A stretch of DNA of 64,000 bases from Chryseobacterium gambrini (GCF_900156825.1 NZ_FTOV01000017.1:1-64000), one strand, 5' to 3'. Positions 34,390 to 43,910 are shown, counted from the first letter of the stretch. Made by a program: numbers and translations. Notes: generated by a model not told the origin, from the sequence alone.

Positions 34390-34938
34390 TTATTGTTTTT
34401 CAAATGTTAAATTATAATGAAGTGTTTTCCAATCGCTCATCAAAACGGCAAACCCGTTACAATAAAAGTAATTGCTTTGAATCCTCAAATTATTGTTTTC
34501 ATCAACTCCCAGTCTGGATTTTTGGATATTCCATCCTCCCAATAACAAAGGAATTCCGTCAAGCATAAATCTTTTTTTCTTTAAGTATAAATACCCGTCT
34601 TCCTTCAATTCTACACGCAAATTTTTATTGAAAACAATCTTTTCATTCTTTAAAAAAATAACATTTAACTTATTTTTTTCAATCATTTGTAGTTTAACTT
34701 TTGTGTGTTTTGGATCGTATTTATCTTTCCAGTTAAACATATTCGTATTCCGGTCAAAAACATCTGTAAGCATTCTAACATAAAAACCATTCCCTGAAGA
34801 AGCAAAATTTTCGTAGGTGCCATTAATATTTTCAATATTATTCTTTTCGATAACAGATTCCGGCAATTCTATGTTTTTGAAACCCTCACAATTTAATGTG
34901 AAAAGCAATAGGCATAAATAAGAGATTATTTTTTTCAT
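34390..34938 (-). CDS. Putative lipoprotein, unknown
   Basis: 182 aa. Signal peptide with lipobox-like LLLFTLNC, placing the lipidated Cys at about residue 17, followed by a beta-rich globular domain. First gene of the cluster; promoter TAGCTTTG on the minus strand at 34972-34965, 26 nt before the ATG. Divergent from the HTH protein gene at 35046. No family recognised. Confidence 0.65.
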   Translation of the reverse strand: MKKIISYLCLLLFTLNCEGFKNIELPESVIEKNNIENINGTYENFASSGNGFYVRMLTDVFDRNTNMFNWKDKYDPKHTKVKLQMIEKNKLNVIFLKNEKIVFNKNLRVELKEDGYLYLKKKRFMLDGIPLLLGGWNIQKSRLGVDENNNLRIQSNYFYCNGFAVLMSDWKTLHYNLTFEKQ

Positions 34939-35021
34939 TATTCTTTATTTTAAAAATTATACCTCAAAGCTAATTTTGAAATTCATTTTCATGAATGTGA
35001 AAAAAAATTAAAATAAAAATC

Positions 35022-35029
35022 TAAATTTG
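35022..35029 (+). promoter_or_regulatory. -7 box of the HTH/AraC gene pair
   Basis: TAAATTTG, 16 nt before the ATG at 35046. Confidence 0.55.
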
Positions 35030-35045
35030 TGAAAATCGCAAAACA

Positions 35046-35972
35046 ATGTATCAGGAACGTTTGCTTAAAGAAATCCGAAAGAAAATTGGTGACAGATCGT
35101 TAAATGACGAAATTGCCAATATTCTTAACATCAGCTACGATGCGGCTCACCGAAGAACTTCCCTGAAAGCAAAATTCAGTTTTGAGGAAGCTTTGGAACT
35201 CGCAAAGTATTTTCAGATTTCCCTGGATCAGTTCCAGACTTCTGACCGCCAGATTTTAGTAAGAAAAACAAGTGCCGTTACGGAAACTGAAGATTTAAAA
35301 TCATTTTTTCAGAACAACCTCAATGTGTTTGAAAGTCTTCCGCTTTCAAAAGGAATGACTATTTATTATTCGGCGAAAGATATTCCGTTCTTCTATACGC
35401 TTTCGGATTCGATGCTTTCCCGTTTTAAAGTATATGTGTGGATGAATCTGCTTAATTCCAAACAGGTTTTCATTCCTTTTCTGGAGTTTTCTCCTCCTGA
35501 TTTCAAGCTCGACACAAAAGAACTCAGAAAGAAATATGAGGAACAGAATGTTATTGAATTATGGAATAACAGTACCATTTCGAGTATCTTACAGCAAATT
35601 TTGTTTTATTTTGAAACGGGACATCTGAAACAGAAGGAAGCACAGATCATTCTTCAGGAGTTAACGGAACTTATCCGGTACATAGAAGAAAAAATAGAAA
35701 ACAATCCGAAATTCCAGCTTTACGAAAATGAACTGATGCATCTTTCCAATGACATCTTTTTTCATCATCCGAAACAGTCACTTTTTGCCATTCCTACCAA
35801 TATGTTTGGTTATATTCTGATTAATGATGAAAAAACGTGTAACGAAACACTGAATTATTTTGACCATCAGATTAAAAATTCAAAATCGCTGAACACTTCG
35901 GGAAACCGTGACAGAAAAATATTTTTCAATAAAATGTATCAACAGATTGAAAATTTAACCCAAAAACTATAA
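35046..35972 (+). CDS. Putative HTH regulatory protein
   Basis: 308 aa. Residues about 1-60 form a helix-turn-helix-like segment (LNDEIANILNISYDAAHRRTSLKAKFSFEEALELAKYF). The remaining 240 residues are helical and mixed, with no recognisable effector domain. One nucleotide before the AraC-type gene, so the two regulators are co-expressed. Divergent from the lipoprotein cluster, which they may control (inference). Confidence 0.65.
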   Translation: MYQERLLKEIRKKIGDRSLNDEIANILNISYDAAHRRTSLKAKFSFEEALELAKYFQISLDQFQTSDRQILVRKTSAVTETEDLKSFFQNNLNVFESLPLSKGMTIYYSAKDIPFFYTLSDSMLSRFKVYVWMNLLNSKQVFIPFLEFSPPDFKLDTKELRKKYEEQNVIELWNNSTISSILQQILFYFETGHLKQKEAQIILQELTELIRYIEEKIENNPKFQLYENELMHLSNDIFFHHPKQSLFAIPTNMFGYILINDEKTCNETLNYFDHQIKNSKSLNTSGNRDRKIFFNKMYQQIENLTQKL

Positions 35973-35973
35973 T

Positions 35974-36774
35974 ATGAAAAACCTTCGTCATGGTGAATTT
36001 TTCGGACAAACCCATAAAACCTTACATTTTGATGGGTTAACGATTACAGATACGGAATATACGCATCCTTTTGTCGATTGGCATTATCATGAGAATCCCT
36101 ATTTCACCTTTCTGCTTCAGGGAAATATGACGGAGGGAAATAAGAAAGAAATTTACGATTGTTCTGCCGGAACACTGCTGTATCATCATTGGGAAGATGC
36201 GCATTACAACATAAAACCGGATATTTTCACCAGAGGATTTCATATAGAAATTACAGAAAAGTGGTTTGAAAAATTTCAGCTTTCGAAGGATAATGTTGAA
36301 GGAAGTTTTAATATCAGAATTCCGGATTTGAAGTTACTGACTTACCAGATTTTCAAAGAAACCAAACTGAATGATATTTCTGTGGAACTCACCATCAACC
36401 AATTGTTATTAAATATTTTCAGCCAGTTGTCTCATCAAAAAGATCATTCTCAGAAGAAGCCGATCTGGGTAAAACATATTGATGAAATTCTGCATGAACG
36501 TTTTACCGAAAAACTGAGTTTAACCGAGCTTTCAAAAGTTTTAAATATTCACCCGATGCATTTAAGCCGGGATTTTCAGAAATATTTTCAATGCAATTTG
36601 GGAGAATATGTAAGAAAATTAAAGGTTGAGAAATCCTTAAAAATTTTGAATGATTTTGAATCGTTATCGGAAGTTGCACTGGAATGCGGATTTTCAGATC
36701 AGAGTCATTTTATTCGCTGTTTTAAAGAGAATATCGGCATTACACCTTTGAAATACCGGAAGATTTTGAAATGA
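35974..36774 (+). CDS. AraC-family transcriptional regulator
   Basis: 266 aa. N-terminal cupin-like sensing domain (about 20-110, DWHYHENPYFTFLLQGNM, AGTLLYHHWEDAHYN) and a C-terminal double HTH (about 165-262) with LTELSKVLNIHPMHLSRDFQ and ALECGFSDQSHFIRCFKENIGITPLKYRK. Full family length. Ligand unknown. After its stop, 36780-36860 contains a degenerate CACAGAT-type repeat. Confidence 0.9.
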   Translation: MKNLRHGEFFGQTHKTLHFDGLTITDTEYTHPFVDWHYHENPYFTFLLQGNMTEGNKKEIYDCSAGTLLYHHWEDAHYNIKPDIFTRGFHIEITEKWFEKFQLSKDNVEGSFNIRIPDLKLLTYQIFKETKLNDISVELTINQLLLNIFSQLSHQKDHSQKKPIWVKHIDEILHERFTEKLSLTELSKVLNIHPMHLSRDFQKYFQCNLGEYVRKLKVEKSLKILNDFESLSEVALECGFSDQSHFIRCFKENIGITPLKYRKILK

Positions 36775-36931
36775 AATTTCCTCACAGATCGTACGGATTC
36801 TCACAGATGATTGTGTGTAATTCTTCTGTTTATCCTGGTCAAGGTTTAAAAACTTGATAAGGATAATGATATAATCTTCAGGAAAGCGGGAAAACGTTAA
36901 TTCCGTTCTATTTTTTCAGAGAAACGATGTC

Positions 36932-36939
36932 TACTTTTG
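36932..36939 (+). promoter_or_regulatory. -7 box of the serine hydrolase gene
   Basis: TACTTTTG, 17 nt before the ATG at 36957. Confidence 0.5.
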
Positions 36940-36956
36940 TGTAGATAAAATTTAAA

Positions 36957-38594
36957 ATGAAAACAAGCCTTTTATTCGTTCTTATATTAATTAACAGCTT
37001 TTTCTTCGCCCAAAATATTGTTGAACCCGAAAAAATCGAAAATTCTGTTCAGAAAAATCATTTAAATAAAATTGTCTTTTTGGATAAAGTCATTCCTCTG
37101 GAAAATATAAAGGAAAGTGATTTCTTGAAAACGATGATATTTCAGGAAGACAAAAATTTCGACATCAGGATTTTTTTAGATAATTCTTTGGTTAATTATT
37201 TACATCAGCTAGATTCTTCTTTAACCGTTGATGAATTGCTTAAAAAAGGAAATTATCAATTCAGTTTCACTGTTGACGGAAAATTAATCTATACCGAAAA
37301 TCTGAATACCGGAGCCGGAACTGCGGAAAGCAAAAAGACAAAAACAAGTTTCAGAATTCCATTTTTCAGTACAACAAATGAAGATTCGTGGGGAAGGTAT
37401 TTGTGGATGAGATTTTATCTTGCCAATGGCGGAATTGATGCACTGGAGAAAGGAAATCATGTATTGAAAATTGAAATTAAAACTTATCTGAAAACCTCAA
37501 CTCTCAAAGTAGGAAATGTGATTGCAGCAGGAGAAATTCAATTAACTGTTCCTCTAAAAAATGTTTCTGAAGATCAGATTGCCATCCAAAAAATAATGCC
37601 GAAAAGTGGCTGGAAAGTTTCTGAGGAGAAATTTAATCATGAAAAAATAAGAGCTTTAAATCAAAAAATCGCAGAAAACAGATTCCGAGATATTACAGGA
37701 ATTGTTGTGATTAAAAATGAGAAACTGTTGTTGGAAGAATATTTTAACGGCTACAAAAGAGACAGCCTGAATGACACGCGTTCTGTAGGAAAATCATTTT
37801 CATCTGCATTGATGGGAATTGCAATAAAAGACGGCTACATAAAAAATGAAAATCAGAGTCTGAAAGAATTTTATGATTTGAAAGAATTCAACAATTATTC
37901 TCCCAAGAAAGACAGCATTACGATTAAAAGCTTACTGACGATGAGTTCGGGTTTTGACGGAAATGATCAGGATGAAGAATCTCCCGGAAATGAAGAAAAT
38001 ATGTATCCGACAGATAATTGGGTGAAATTCGTGCTCAATTTACCTATGCGTGAAAATGAAATCGGAAAAACATGGAATTATTTTACAGCCGGAGTTGTTC
38101 TTACGGGTGATATTTTAGACAGATCTGTTCCGAAAGGATTGGAACATTATGCCCAGAAAAAGCTTTTTCAACCTTTGGGAATTACAAAATACAAATGGCA
38201 ATTTACGCCGCAGCAAAAACCTTCTTTAGCCGGCGGACTGAAAATGAATGCGCTGGATTTTGCAAAATTCGGACAGCTTTACAAAAATAACGGAATTTGG
38301 AATGGCAAATCGATTGTAGATAAAAACTGGATTAAAAAATCCTTTACCAATTACTTTACTGATAATAAAGATTTTGAAGGATATGGATATCTGTTCTGGA
38401 AAAAAGTATATAAAGTAGGAGGTAAAAATTTTGAGACCTACCAGTCCAACGGAAATGGGGGAAACAAAATTATCATTTTCACAGCGCTTCCTGTTGTTAT
38501 AGTCATTACGGCTAAAGCTTACAATAAGCCTTATGCTCATTTACAGGCTGACAGAATGGTACAGGAATATTTATTACCCGCAGTTTGTGAGTAA
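36957..38594 (+). CDS. Secreted serine hydrolase (beta-lactamase class C/PBP-like)
   Basis: 545 aa. Signal peptide (about 1-18, ending FFAQ), an extra N-terminal domain (about 20-215) of unknown fold, then a class C beta-lactamase-like domain. Active-site SxxK as SVGK (about 276-279, RSVGKSFSSALMG), the second motif region at WNYFTAG (Tyr present, Asn of YxN replaced), and a C-terminal GNGGNKII strand in the KTG position. Such proteins are usually peptidases or esterases rather than antibiotic-degrading enzymes. Substrate unknown. Confidence 0.82.
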   Translation: MKTSLLFVLILINSFFFAQNIVEPEKIENSVQKNHLNKIVFLDKVIPLENIKESDFLKTMIFQEDKNFDIRIFLDNSLVNYLHQLDSSLTVDELLKKGNYQFSFTVDGKLIYTENLNTGAGTAESKKTKTSFRIPFFSTTNEDSWGRYLWMRFYLANGGIDALEKGNHVLKIEIKTYLKTSTLKVGNVIAAGEIQLTVPLKNVSEDQIAIQKIMPKSGWKVSEEKFNHEKIRALNQKIAENRFRDITGIVVIKNEKLLLEEYFNGYKRDSLNDTRSVGKSFSSALMGIAIKDGYIKNENQSLKEFYDLKEFNNYSPKKDSITIKSLLTMSSGFDGNDQDEESPGNEENMYPTDNWVKFVLNLPMRENEIGKTWNYFTAGVVLTGDILDRSVPKGLEHYAQKKLFQPLGITKYKWQFTPQQKPSLAGGLKMNALDFAKFGQLYKNNGIWNGKSIVDKNWIKKSFTNYFTDNKDFEGYGYLFWKKVYKVGGKNFETYQSNGNGGNKIIIFTALPVVIVITAKAYNKPYAHLQADRMVQEYLLPAVCE

Positions 38595-38676
38595 TGAGCA
38601 ATAAAAATCTGGAGAAAATTTTGAAAATAACAGGCGAATTTGCTTCATCAGCTTATTTGCCTTTTTGCAATAACAG

Positions 38677-39219
38677 TTATTCGTCTTTCTTGGAAGGAAC
38701 CAGAAAAACATCGATAAGACCTTCGGGAAGCTGCATTTTGATGAATCTTTCATCTCTGTTTACTTCTATGATCCAGTCTTTAATAATAGGGATTACCACT
38801 TCTTTTCCGTCGAGATTGGTAATAAAGTAAACCTGCGCTGTCTGATCGTTTACAGAGCGGATCACACCACAGTCATTATCATTTTCATCATGGATATTGT
38901 ATCCGATGATTTCGTGATAATAAAATTGTTTTCCGGTAAGTTTCGGCAATGTAGACAACGGTAAATACACATCTTTTCCCAAAGACTGGTCTACCAAGGC
39001 TTCCGAAGAGTTTTTAAAAGCAATGTTAAGAGCATCATTTTTGCTCCATGCTGACTTTGCAATAAAAAAAGGAACCAATAATCCGTTGATTTCAACGAAT
39101 ATTGATTCCAGTTTATTGTAAAGCTCGGGCTGATCGGTATCCAGTTTAAGGATAACGTTTCCCGCAAGTCCGTGTCTGCGTGTGATTTTTCCTAGTAAAT
39201 AGCAATCTTCTTTACGCAT
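38677..39219 (-). CDS. rimM: Ribosome maturation factor RimM
   Basis: 180 aa. Helps 30S assembly near S19. N-terminal barrel starts YLLGKITRRHGLAGNVILKLDTD, C-terminal PRC-barrel has VYLPLSTLPKL and GVIRSVNDQTAQVYFI then VVIPIIKDWI. Twelve nucleotides after rpsP on the same strand, the conserved rpsP-rimM order (trmD is not next to it here). Confidence 0.95.
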   Translation of the reverse strand: MRKEDCYLLGKITRRHGLAGNVILKLDTDQPELYNKLESIFVEINGLLVPFFIAKSAWSKNDALNIAFKNSSEALVDQSLGKDVYLPLSTLPKLTGKQFYYHEIIGYNIHDENDNDCGVIRSVNDQTAQVYFITNLDGKEVVIPIIKDWIIEVNRDERFIKMQLPEGLIDVFLVPSKKDE

Positions 39220-39231
39220 ACCGGATTTTTC

Positions 39232-39786
39232 TTAAGCTTCAGTATTTTCTTCTGTAGATTCAGCAGCAGCTTCTCCTTCTGTAGTTTCTTCAGCAGGTGC
39301 GTTTGCAGCTTCTTCAGCAGCTTTAGCATCCGCTTCAGCCTGTGCAGCAGCAGCGATTCTAGCTTCGTTTACTTTAGCTTCAGCTTCTAAAGCAGCTTTT
39401 TTAGCATCCACTTTAGATTGAGTTAAACCGTCTACTTTACCTTGTACTTTTGCTTCTTTAGCATCTACCCAAGCATTGAATCTTTTTTCAGCTTCAGCTT
39501 CATCAAAAGCTCCTTTAGCAACACCACCTTGTAAGTGTTTTTTGTAAAGTGCCCCTTTGTAAGAAAGAATAGCTCTTGCAGTATCAGTTGGCTGAGCACC
39601 GTTGTTTAACCACTTCACAGCAGAATCAACGTTCAAATCGATAGTTGCAGGGTTTGTAATTGGGTTGTATGTTCCTAGTTTTTCGATGAATTTACCATCT
39701 CTTCTTGCTCTAGAATCTGCAACCACGATGTGGAAAAAAGGTCTTCCTTTAGATCCGTGTCTTTGTAATCTGATTTTTACTGACAT
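39232..39786 (-). CDS. rpsP: 30S ribosomal protein S16 with long C-terminal extension
   Basis: 184 aa. Residues 1-80 are canonical S16 ([37 protein letters not shown]). The rest is an Ala/Glu/Lys-rich helical tail ending in an acidic [10 protein letters not shown]16 is about 80-90 aa in most bacteria; such tails are known from Bacteroidota. Promoter TATCTTTG on the minus strand (39842-39835). The leader carries a small hairpin (GGGA-CGAG-TCCC, 39802-39815). Confidence 0.95.
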   Translation of the reverse strand: MSVKIRLQRHGSKGRPFFHIVVADSRARRDGKFIEKLGTYNPITNPATIDLNVDSAVKWLNNGAQPTDTARAILSYKGALYKKHLQGGVAKGAFDEAEAEKRFNAWVDAKEAKVQGKVDGLTQSKVDAKKAALEAEAKVNEARIAAAAQAEADAKAAEEAANAPAEETTEGEAAAESTEENTEA

Positions 39787-39834
39787 AATGTTTGAATTTT
39801 ACGGGAACTCGTCCCAGTTAAATATTTAAGAGTG

Positions 39835-39842
39835 CAAAGATA
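39835..39842 (-). promoter_or_regulatory. -7 box of rpsP-rimM
   Basis: TATCTTTG on the minus strand, 48 nt before the rpsP ATG; the leader contains the short hairpin at 39802-39815. Confidence 0.6.
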
Positions 39843-39895
39843 ATATTTTTTTTCAAATATTCCACCTAATAATTTTCAATTCTTAAAACTGTTTA

Positions 39896-39903
39896 TATAT
39901 TTG
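39896..39903 (+). promoter_or_regulatory. -7 box of the GT-C-like gene
   Basis: TATATTTG, 17 nt before the ATG at 39921. It overlaps the in-frame GTG at 39903, ruling that codon out as start. Confidence 0.55.
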
Positions 39904-39920
39904 TGATTAAAGTCTTCGAA

Positions 39921-41405
39921 ATGAATGTCTGTAAAAACATTTATATTTATTTTTTCATCGCCTTTCTTTTCTTTTTCCAGGTTTTTTGTTCCCCATTAAA
40001 CGTTTATGATGAAGGAATTGTTTTGGTTAATGCCAAAAGATTACTTCAGGGAGAAACGTATCTAAAAGATTTCTGGACTATTTATCCGAAAGGTCAATTC
40101 TGGATTTTCGAATCCTGGATGAAAATTTTTGGCGGAAATCTGCTTTCGGTAAGGTGTCTGGAATTTTTAATCGGAATATCATTTGGAAGTTTCTTCTATT
40201 TTATTGTCAGAAACCTTATTAAATCTTCGAAAACAGCAGCTTTTTCTTCTCTGATATTTTGCTATTATCTTAATTCCAAATCTGATTTCCTTTTTTTCCC
40301 TCCTATTTATACCGCATTAATCTGTATCAGTATATCATACTTGCTATTTTTCAGCTACTTAGACAAAAGAAAATCGTACATCCTGTTTTTGTCTTTTTTA
40401 GCTCTTCAGGTTACGGCACTATTCAGAATAGATTTTTTCGTATATTCCTTTATTTCTTATATTCTAATTCTTGCTGTATCCATATTTTTTGATAAAGAAT
40501 TATTCCGGAAAATTTTATTATTCGCCGGAGTTAGCTTATTATTAGCGGCTTGTACATATTATGCAATATTTACTTCCCAGGAAATCAGTTTATATTTTCA
40601 GACTCTCATTGCTGAGCCCGGCTCTCTGATTAAACAATACAGGGTAATCCCAATAAAATCAACATATTACTTATATCCTTTATTATTCGTATTTGCTTTA
40701 TTTACTGAATATAGAAAGATAACGGGATCCGAGAAGCAAAAGCCCAATTACAAACTGCTTGTCGTAATTTTTAGTGGATTTTTATTTTTAAATCAGCTGT
40801 TTAACAGAGCCGATACGATACATTCTTTGCCTGTATTATTTTTTGCATGCATCATAGGAATTTACTATATCCGTTCATTCTTTAAAAATTTACGTTTTAC
40901 TCTACCAGAATGGATAAAATATACAACAGCTGTAATCCTTCTTTTTGTTTCTGTTAAAAAAATATATCGGCATAATACAAGGGATTATAATACCGTAAAT
41001 CTTTTTACAATGCCTTATTTAAAAAGTGATAAAGATTTAACGGATGCTATCTTTTTTATTCAGAACAATGTAAAAAAGCAAGATTACCTTTATATTGGTG
41101 TTGACAATCATGATCAGTTTTTGATTAATCAACTGATTTTATACTATTTTTCTCCAGGAAAAATTGCAACAAAATACAGTGAGCTGCACCCCGGAATTGC
41201 CAATACTAAAACAGGGCAGCAGACAATAGTTGACGAATTTACTAAGAATAAACCTAAGTTCATCATTACAAGTGACGAAAAATCTACGGAGCCAAACAAA
41301 AGCAGTAAAGATATGGGACTTAATATTATAGACCGTTATATCGGGGAAAATTACCGCTCATATCCTTATCATAAATCTCATTATAAGATTTTCATTATCA
41401 AATAA
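39921..41405 (+). CDS. Polytopic membrane protein, GT-C glycosyltransferase-like
   Basis: 494 aa with about 10-11 membrane spans. After the first span the loop FCSPLNVYDEGIVLVNAKRLLQG carries an Asp-Glu pair, as in GT-C-fold transferases that use lipid-linked sugars, followed by DFWTIYPKGQFWI. The C-terminal 130 residues form a soluble domain (NVKKQDYLYIGVDNHDQF). Likely transfers a sugar to a cell-surface acceptor, but the family assignment rests on topology and that loop only. Confidence 0.65.
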   Translation: MNVCKNIYIYFFIAFLFFFQVFCSPLNVYDEGIVLVNAKRLLQGETYLKDFWTIYPKGQFWIFESWMKIFGGNLLSVRCLEFLIGISFGSFFYFIVRNLIKSSKTAAFSSLIFCYYLNSKSDFLFFPPIYTALICISISYLLFFSYLDKRKSYILFLSFLALQVTALFRIDFFVYSFISYILILAVSIFFDKELFRKILLFAGVSLLLAACTYYAIFTSQEISLYFQTLIAEPGSLIKQYRVIPIKSTYYLYPLLFVFALFTEYRKITGSEKQKPNYKLLVVIFSGFLFLNQLFNRADTIHSLPVLFFACIIGIYYIRSFFKNLRFTLPEWIKYTTAVILLFVSVKKIYRHNTRDYNTVNLFTMPYLKSDKDLTDAIFFIQNNVKKQDYLYIGVDNHDQFLINQLILYYFSPGKIATKYSELHPGIANTKTGQQTIVDEFTKNKPKFIITSDEKSTEPNKSSKDMGLNIIDRYIGENYRSYPYHKSHYKIFIIK

Positions 41406-41407
41406 AA

Positions 41408-41917
41408 TTAGATCACTCCCATATACAGAAACCCTAAACACTTCTGGTTTTCTTCAATGGTTAAAGATTCTTTCAGATGGTCTACAATTTTCGGAGAACT
41501 CCAGTAACATCCGATATTATTTGCAGTACAGGTAAGATACATATTCTGAACCGCCATGGAAACCGCTGCGATTTCTTCCCATTCCGGAACCATTCCGCTG
41601 AAATTGACAACAATGGAGACTACGGTATCTGCTTTATTGATTTTAAAACCGATATCGTTGTATTTTTTTTCTAAAAAAAGTGTTTCGGGTTGGGTAGATT
41701 TGTAAATCGACTGCATTTCTAAAGCCAGTTTTGCTTTTTCTTCCCCTCTGAATATTTTGAACCGCCAAGGTTTTGTACGTTTATGATTGGGAGCCAAAGT
41801 TGCCGAATGTAAAATTTCGTCAAGAATTTCCTGTGAAATTTCTGTATCCGAATAATCTTTTGGAAATATACTTCTTCTTTGCTCTATGATTTCTTTTAAA
41901 ACTTCTGCTTTATTCAT
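41408..41917 (-). CDS. Nitroreductase-family flavoprotein
   Basis: 169 aa FMN-dependent oxidoreductase. FMN-binding Arg-Arg in EQRRSIFPKDYSD, LAPNHKRTKPWRFKIF, AAVSMAVQNMYLTC, and GCYWSSP. Closest to small YdjA/YfkO-like nitroreductases; physiological substrate unknown. The minus-strand -7 box TAATTTTG at 41930-41923 lies 5 nt before the ATG, predicting a leaderless mRNA. Convergent with the GT-C-like gene (2-nt gap, no terminator seen). Confidence 0.85.
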   Translation of the reverse strand: MNKAEVLKEIIEQRRSIFPKDYSDTEISQEILDEILHSATLAPNHKRTKPWRFKIFRGEEKAKLALEMQSIYKSTQPETLFLEKKYNDIGFKINKADTVVSIVVNFSGMVPEWEEIAAVSMAVQNMYLTCTANNIGCYWSSPKIVDHLKESLTIEENQKCLGFLYMGVI

Positions 41918-41922
41918 GAGGG

Positions 41923-41930
41923 CAAAATTA
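41923..41930 (-). promoter_or_regulatory. -7 box of the nitroreductase gene
   Basis: TAATTTTG on the minus strand, 5 nt before the ATG. Confidence 0.5.
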
Positions 41931-42072
41931 CGAAAAAGTTGATGGCTGATTATTGATGGCTGATAGTTTTTCCCTCTTTACATCAATAGATTTCCTGAAC
42001 TCAGTTTTACTATTTTGCTAAAATTCTTCACACTTGGCTCCATTAAGAAAGAAAACGTAGTTTAACTGAAAA

Positions 42073-42163
<91 letters not shown>

Positions 42164-42167
42164 ATTA

Positions 42168-42617
42168 TTAAATGACCTCAATAATTTTCTGATGAATTTT
42201 ATTCAGTGTAAATTCATCGCCGGGTTTCATGCCCATCATTTTCTTTGCCATCGGACTTTCGGAAGAAATGGCATAGAACCGGTCGCCTTCAAAAAAGAAT
42301 TCTCCCAAGGAAACCGAAATATAAAACCTTGCTTTATTCGTAATGACCAAAGATCCCAACTGAACTTTTTCGGTGGAATTATTCAGGACTTTAGCCATAT
42401 TTCTTTTTAAATCGTTTAACGCTCCCAACTGACGCTGCATCTGGTAGATTTCTTCCTGCATCTCTTCTCTCATGCTGTCATATTTCGGAGTCTTTTTGAT
42501 GTCGCGACTTGCTTCTAATGTAAATTCTATGAAGTTTTTTAATTTTTCGATCTTTTCGGCAATCACGTTTTTTACATAATTTCTTATGTTGTTTTTCTCA
42601 AATACGGTCTTCTCCAT
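42168..42617 (-). CDS. GreA/GreB-like protein
   Basis: 149 aa. N-terminal antiparallel coiled coil (about 10-75, EKIEKLKNFIEFTLEASRD, MREEMQEEIYQMQRQL) and a C-terminal FKBP-like domain (about 88-149) with VQLGSLVITNKARFYISVS, ISSESPMAKKMMGMKPGDEFTL. This is the Gre architecture, used to rescue stalled RNA polymerase by transcript cleavage. The coiled-coil tip lacks an obvious pair of acidic residues in the usual place, so it could be an anti-Gre or a Rnk-like factor instead. Confidence 0.72.
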   Translation of the reverse strand: MEKTVFEKNNIRNYVKNVIAEKIEKLKNFIEFTLEASRDIKKTPKYDSMREEMQEEIYQMQRQLGALNDLKRNMAKVLNNSTEKVQLGSLVITNKARFYISVSLGEFFFEGDRFYAISSESPMAKKMMGMKPGDEFTLNKIHQKIIEVI

Positions 42618-42720
42618 ACATCAAATCTTTATATAAAGATAATATTTTTTCAATAATTCTTATTCGGCTTAACATAAAATAACAATTCCAAATATGGTGC
42701 TGAAATTTTAAAATAATTTC

Positions 42721-42728
42721 TACATTTG
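42721..42728 (+). promoter_or_regulatory. -7 box of the DUF805 gene
   Basis: TACATTTG, 29 nt before the ATG at 42758. Confidence 0.5.
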
Positions 42729-42757
42729 CTTTTAAACGAATAAAAACTAAAAATACC

Positions 42758-43126
42758 ATGTTTAAAGCACCATTTTCTTTCGAGGGAAGAATCAGAAGAA
42801 CAGAGTATGGACTATCCTATCTTATCTATTTAGTATTTTCTGTTCCCTTCAACCTTTATTTTAATATTAATAATAATGAAGAACCTTCAGGAGTTGTTCT
42901 TATTATCTTTTTACTATTGCTTATTCCTCTAGTGTGGTTTATGTTAGCACAAGGAGCAAAAAGATGTCACGACAGAGGAAATTCAGGATGGTTCCAAATC
43001 ATTCCCTTTTATTCCCTTTGGATGTTATTTGCAGATAGCGACCATGGTCCGAATGAATACGGTCCCAACCCGAAAGGTGAAGGAAATTACAATTCAATTA
43101 ATGAAATAGGTCAAAAAGAATATTAA
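42758..43126 (+). CDS. DUF805 membrane protein
   Basis: 122 aa with three membrane spans. Family marks: FSFEGRIRRTEYGLSYLIY at the start, LAQGAKRCHDRGNSGWFQIIP in the second half, and DSDHGPNEYGPNPKG at the end. Function of DUF805 is unknown. Monocistronic, with terminator at 43133. Confidence 0.87.
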   Translation: MFKAPFSFEGRIRRTEYGLSYLIYLVFSVPFNLYFNINNNEEPSGVVLIIFLLLLIPLVWFMLAQGAKRCHDRGNSGWFQIIPFYSLWMLFADSDHGPNEYGPNPKGEGNYNSINEIGQKEY

Positions 43127-43132
43127 ATAAAT

Positions 43133-43167
43133 AAGCCTTGCGAGTAATTTCACAAGGCTTTCTTTTT
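43133..43167. terminator. Bidirectional terminator
   Basis: AAGCCTTG (43133-43140) pairs with CAAGGCTT (43153-43160), T-rich on the plus side; convergent genes 42758 (+) and 43166 (-). Confidence 0.8.
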
Positions 43168-43699
43168 ATTTTTCTACTAATCTCTTCAGATTATTCAGTC
43201 CTTCTTCGTAGGATTTTCCCATTTGGTAATCCATCATCGGCCGCATTATTTTCATCATCGGATCCTGCTCTGTATCCATCGTCCAGGTTACTTTTGTTCC
43301 ATTTCCTTCTGGAGACAACGTGATTTCTGAGGTTGCCTGTCCTGCAAACGGTCTTTCAAAAATCATTTCTGTTTTCTGCTTTTGGTCTGTAACCAACTCT
43401 TTTATTTCCTGACATCCTGCTCCTGCATCATCATTTTTGCTGTCCCAGCAATACTTATCTCCAACCTGACCTTCGTTTCCGGAATACACAATTTTCATAT
43501 TCGGATCCAGCTTCATCCACGGATTCCACTGATTAAAGGCTTTCATGGAACTGATCTGTTTCCAGACTTTCTCTTTCGGAGCATTCATCACCATCGATTT
43601 TTCGTAATGATAGTTTTTGCCGAATGCCACCATTGCGATTAAAGCATAAACAACAATTAATAGTAAAATGATACCAAGAATTTTTAAAAATTTTTTCAT
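43166..43699 (-). CDS. SRPBCC (polyketide-cyclase-like) protein with membrane anchor
   Basis: 177 aa. N-terminal membrane span (about 5-25), then a START/Bet v1-like domain: YHYEKSMVMNAPKEKVWKQ, FNQWNPWMKLDPNMK, TKVTWTMDTEQDPMMK. Binds an unknown hydrophobic ligand in this fold family. Family proteins of this layout face the periplasm. Confidence 0.82.
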   Translation of the reverse strand: MKKFLKILGIILLLIVVYALIAMVAFGKNYHYEKSMVMNAPKEKVWKQISSMKAFNQWNPWMKLDPNMKIVYSGNEGQVGDKYCWDSKNDDAGAGCQEIKELVTDQKQKTEMIFERPFAGQATSEITLSPEGNGTKVTWTMDTEQDPMMKIMRPMMDYQMGKSYEEGLNNLKRLVEK

Positions 43700-43910
43700 C
43701 GTTATTAAAATTTAGGGTTATAATTTTTATGATAAGGACACTTCAATTTGCTGTCAAAATTAATCAATCCGGCTTCATCTTAACTTTCCATATGACAAGA
43801 TTATACAATAATATCAATTTTGTCACAACTTCCTTTCAGGCATCATTTTTGAGCTTTTTCGCTGTCGGTTCCGGAGAATCATTAAATTTACAACAATTAA
43901 AAATCAGAAT

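Noticed and set aside
36780-36860. Small gene after the AraC-type regulator
   Set aside because: It contains a degenerate CACAGAT-type repeat and no reading frame with a plausible start.
38594-38830. 78-aa plus-strand ORF after the serine hydrolase gene
   Set aside because: It lies antisense to rimM and is a shadow of that gene's codon usage.
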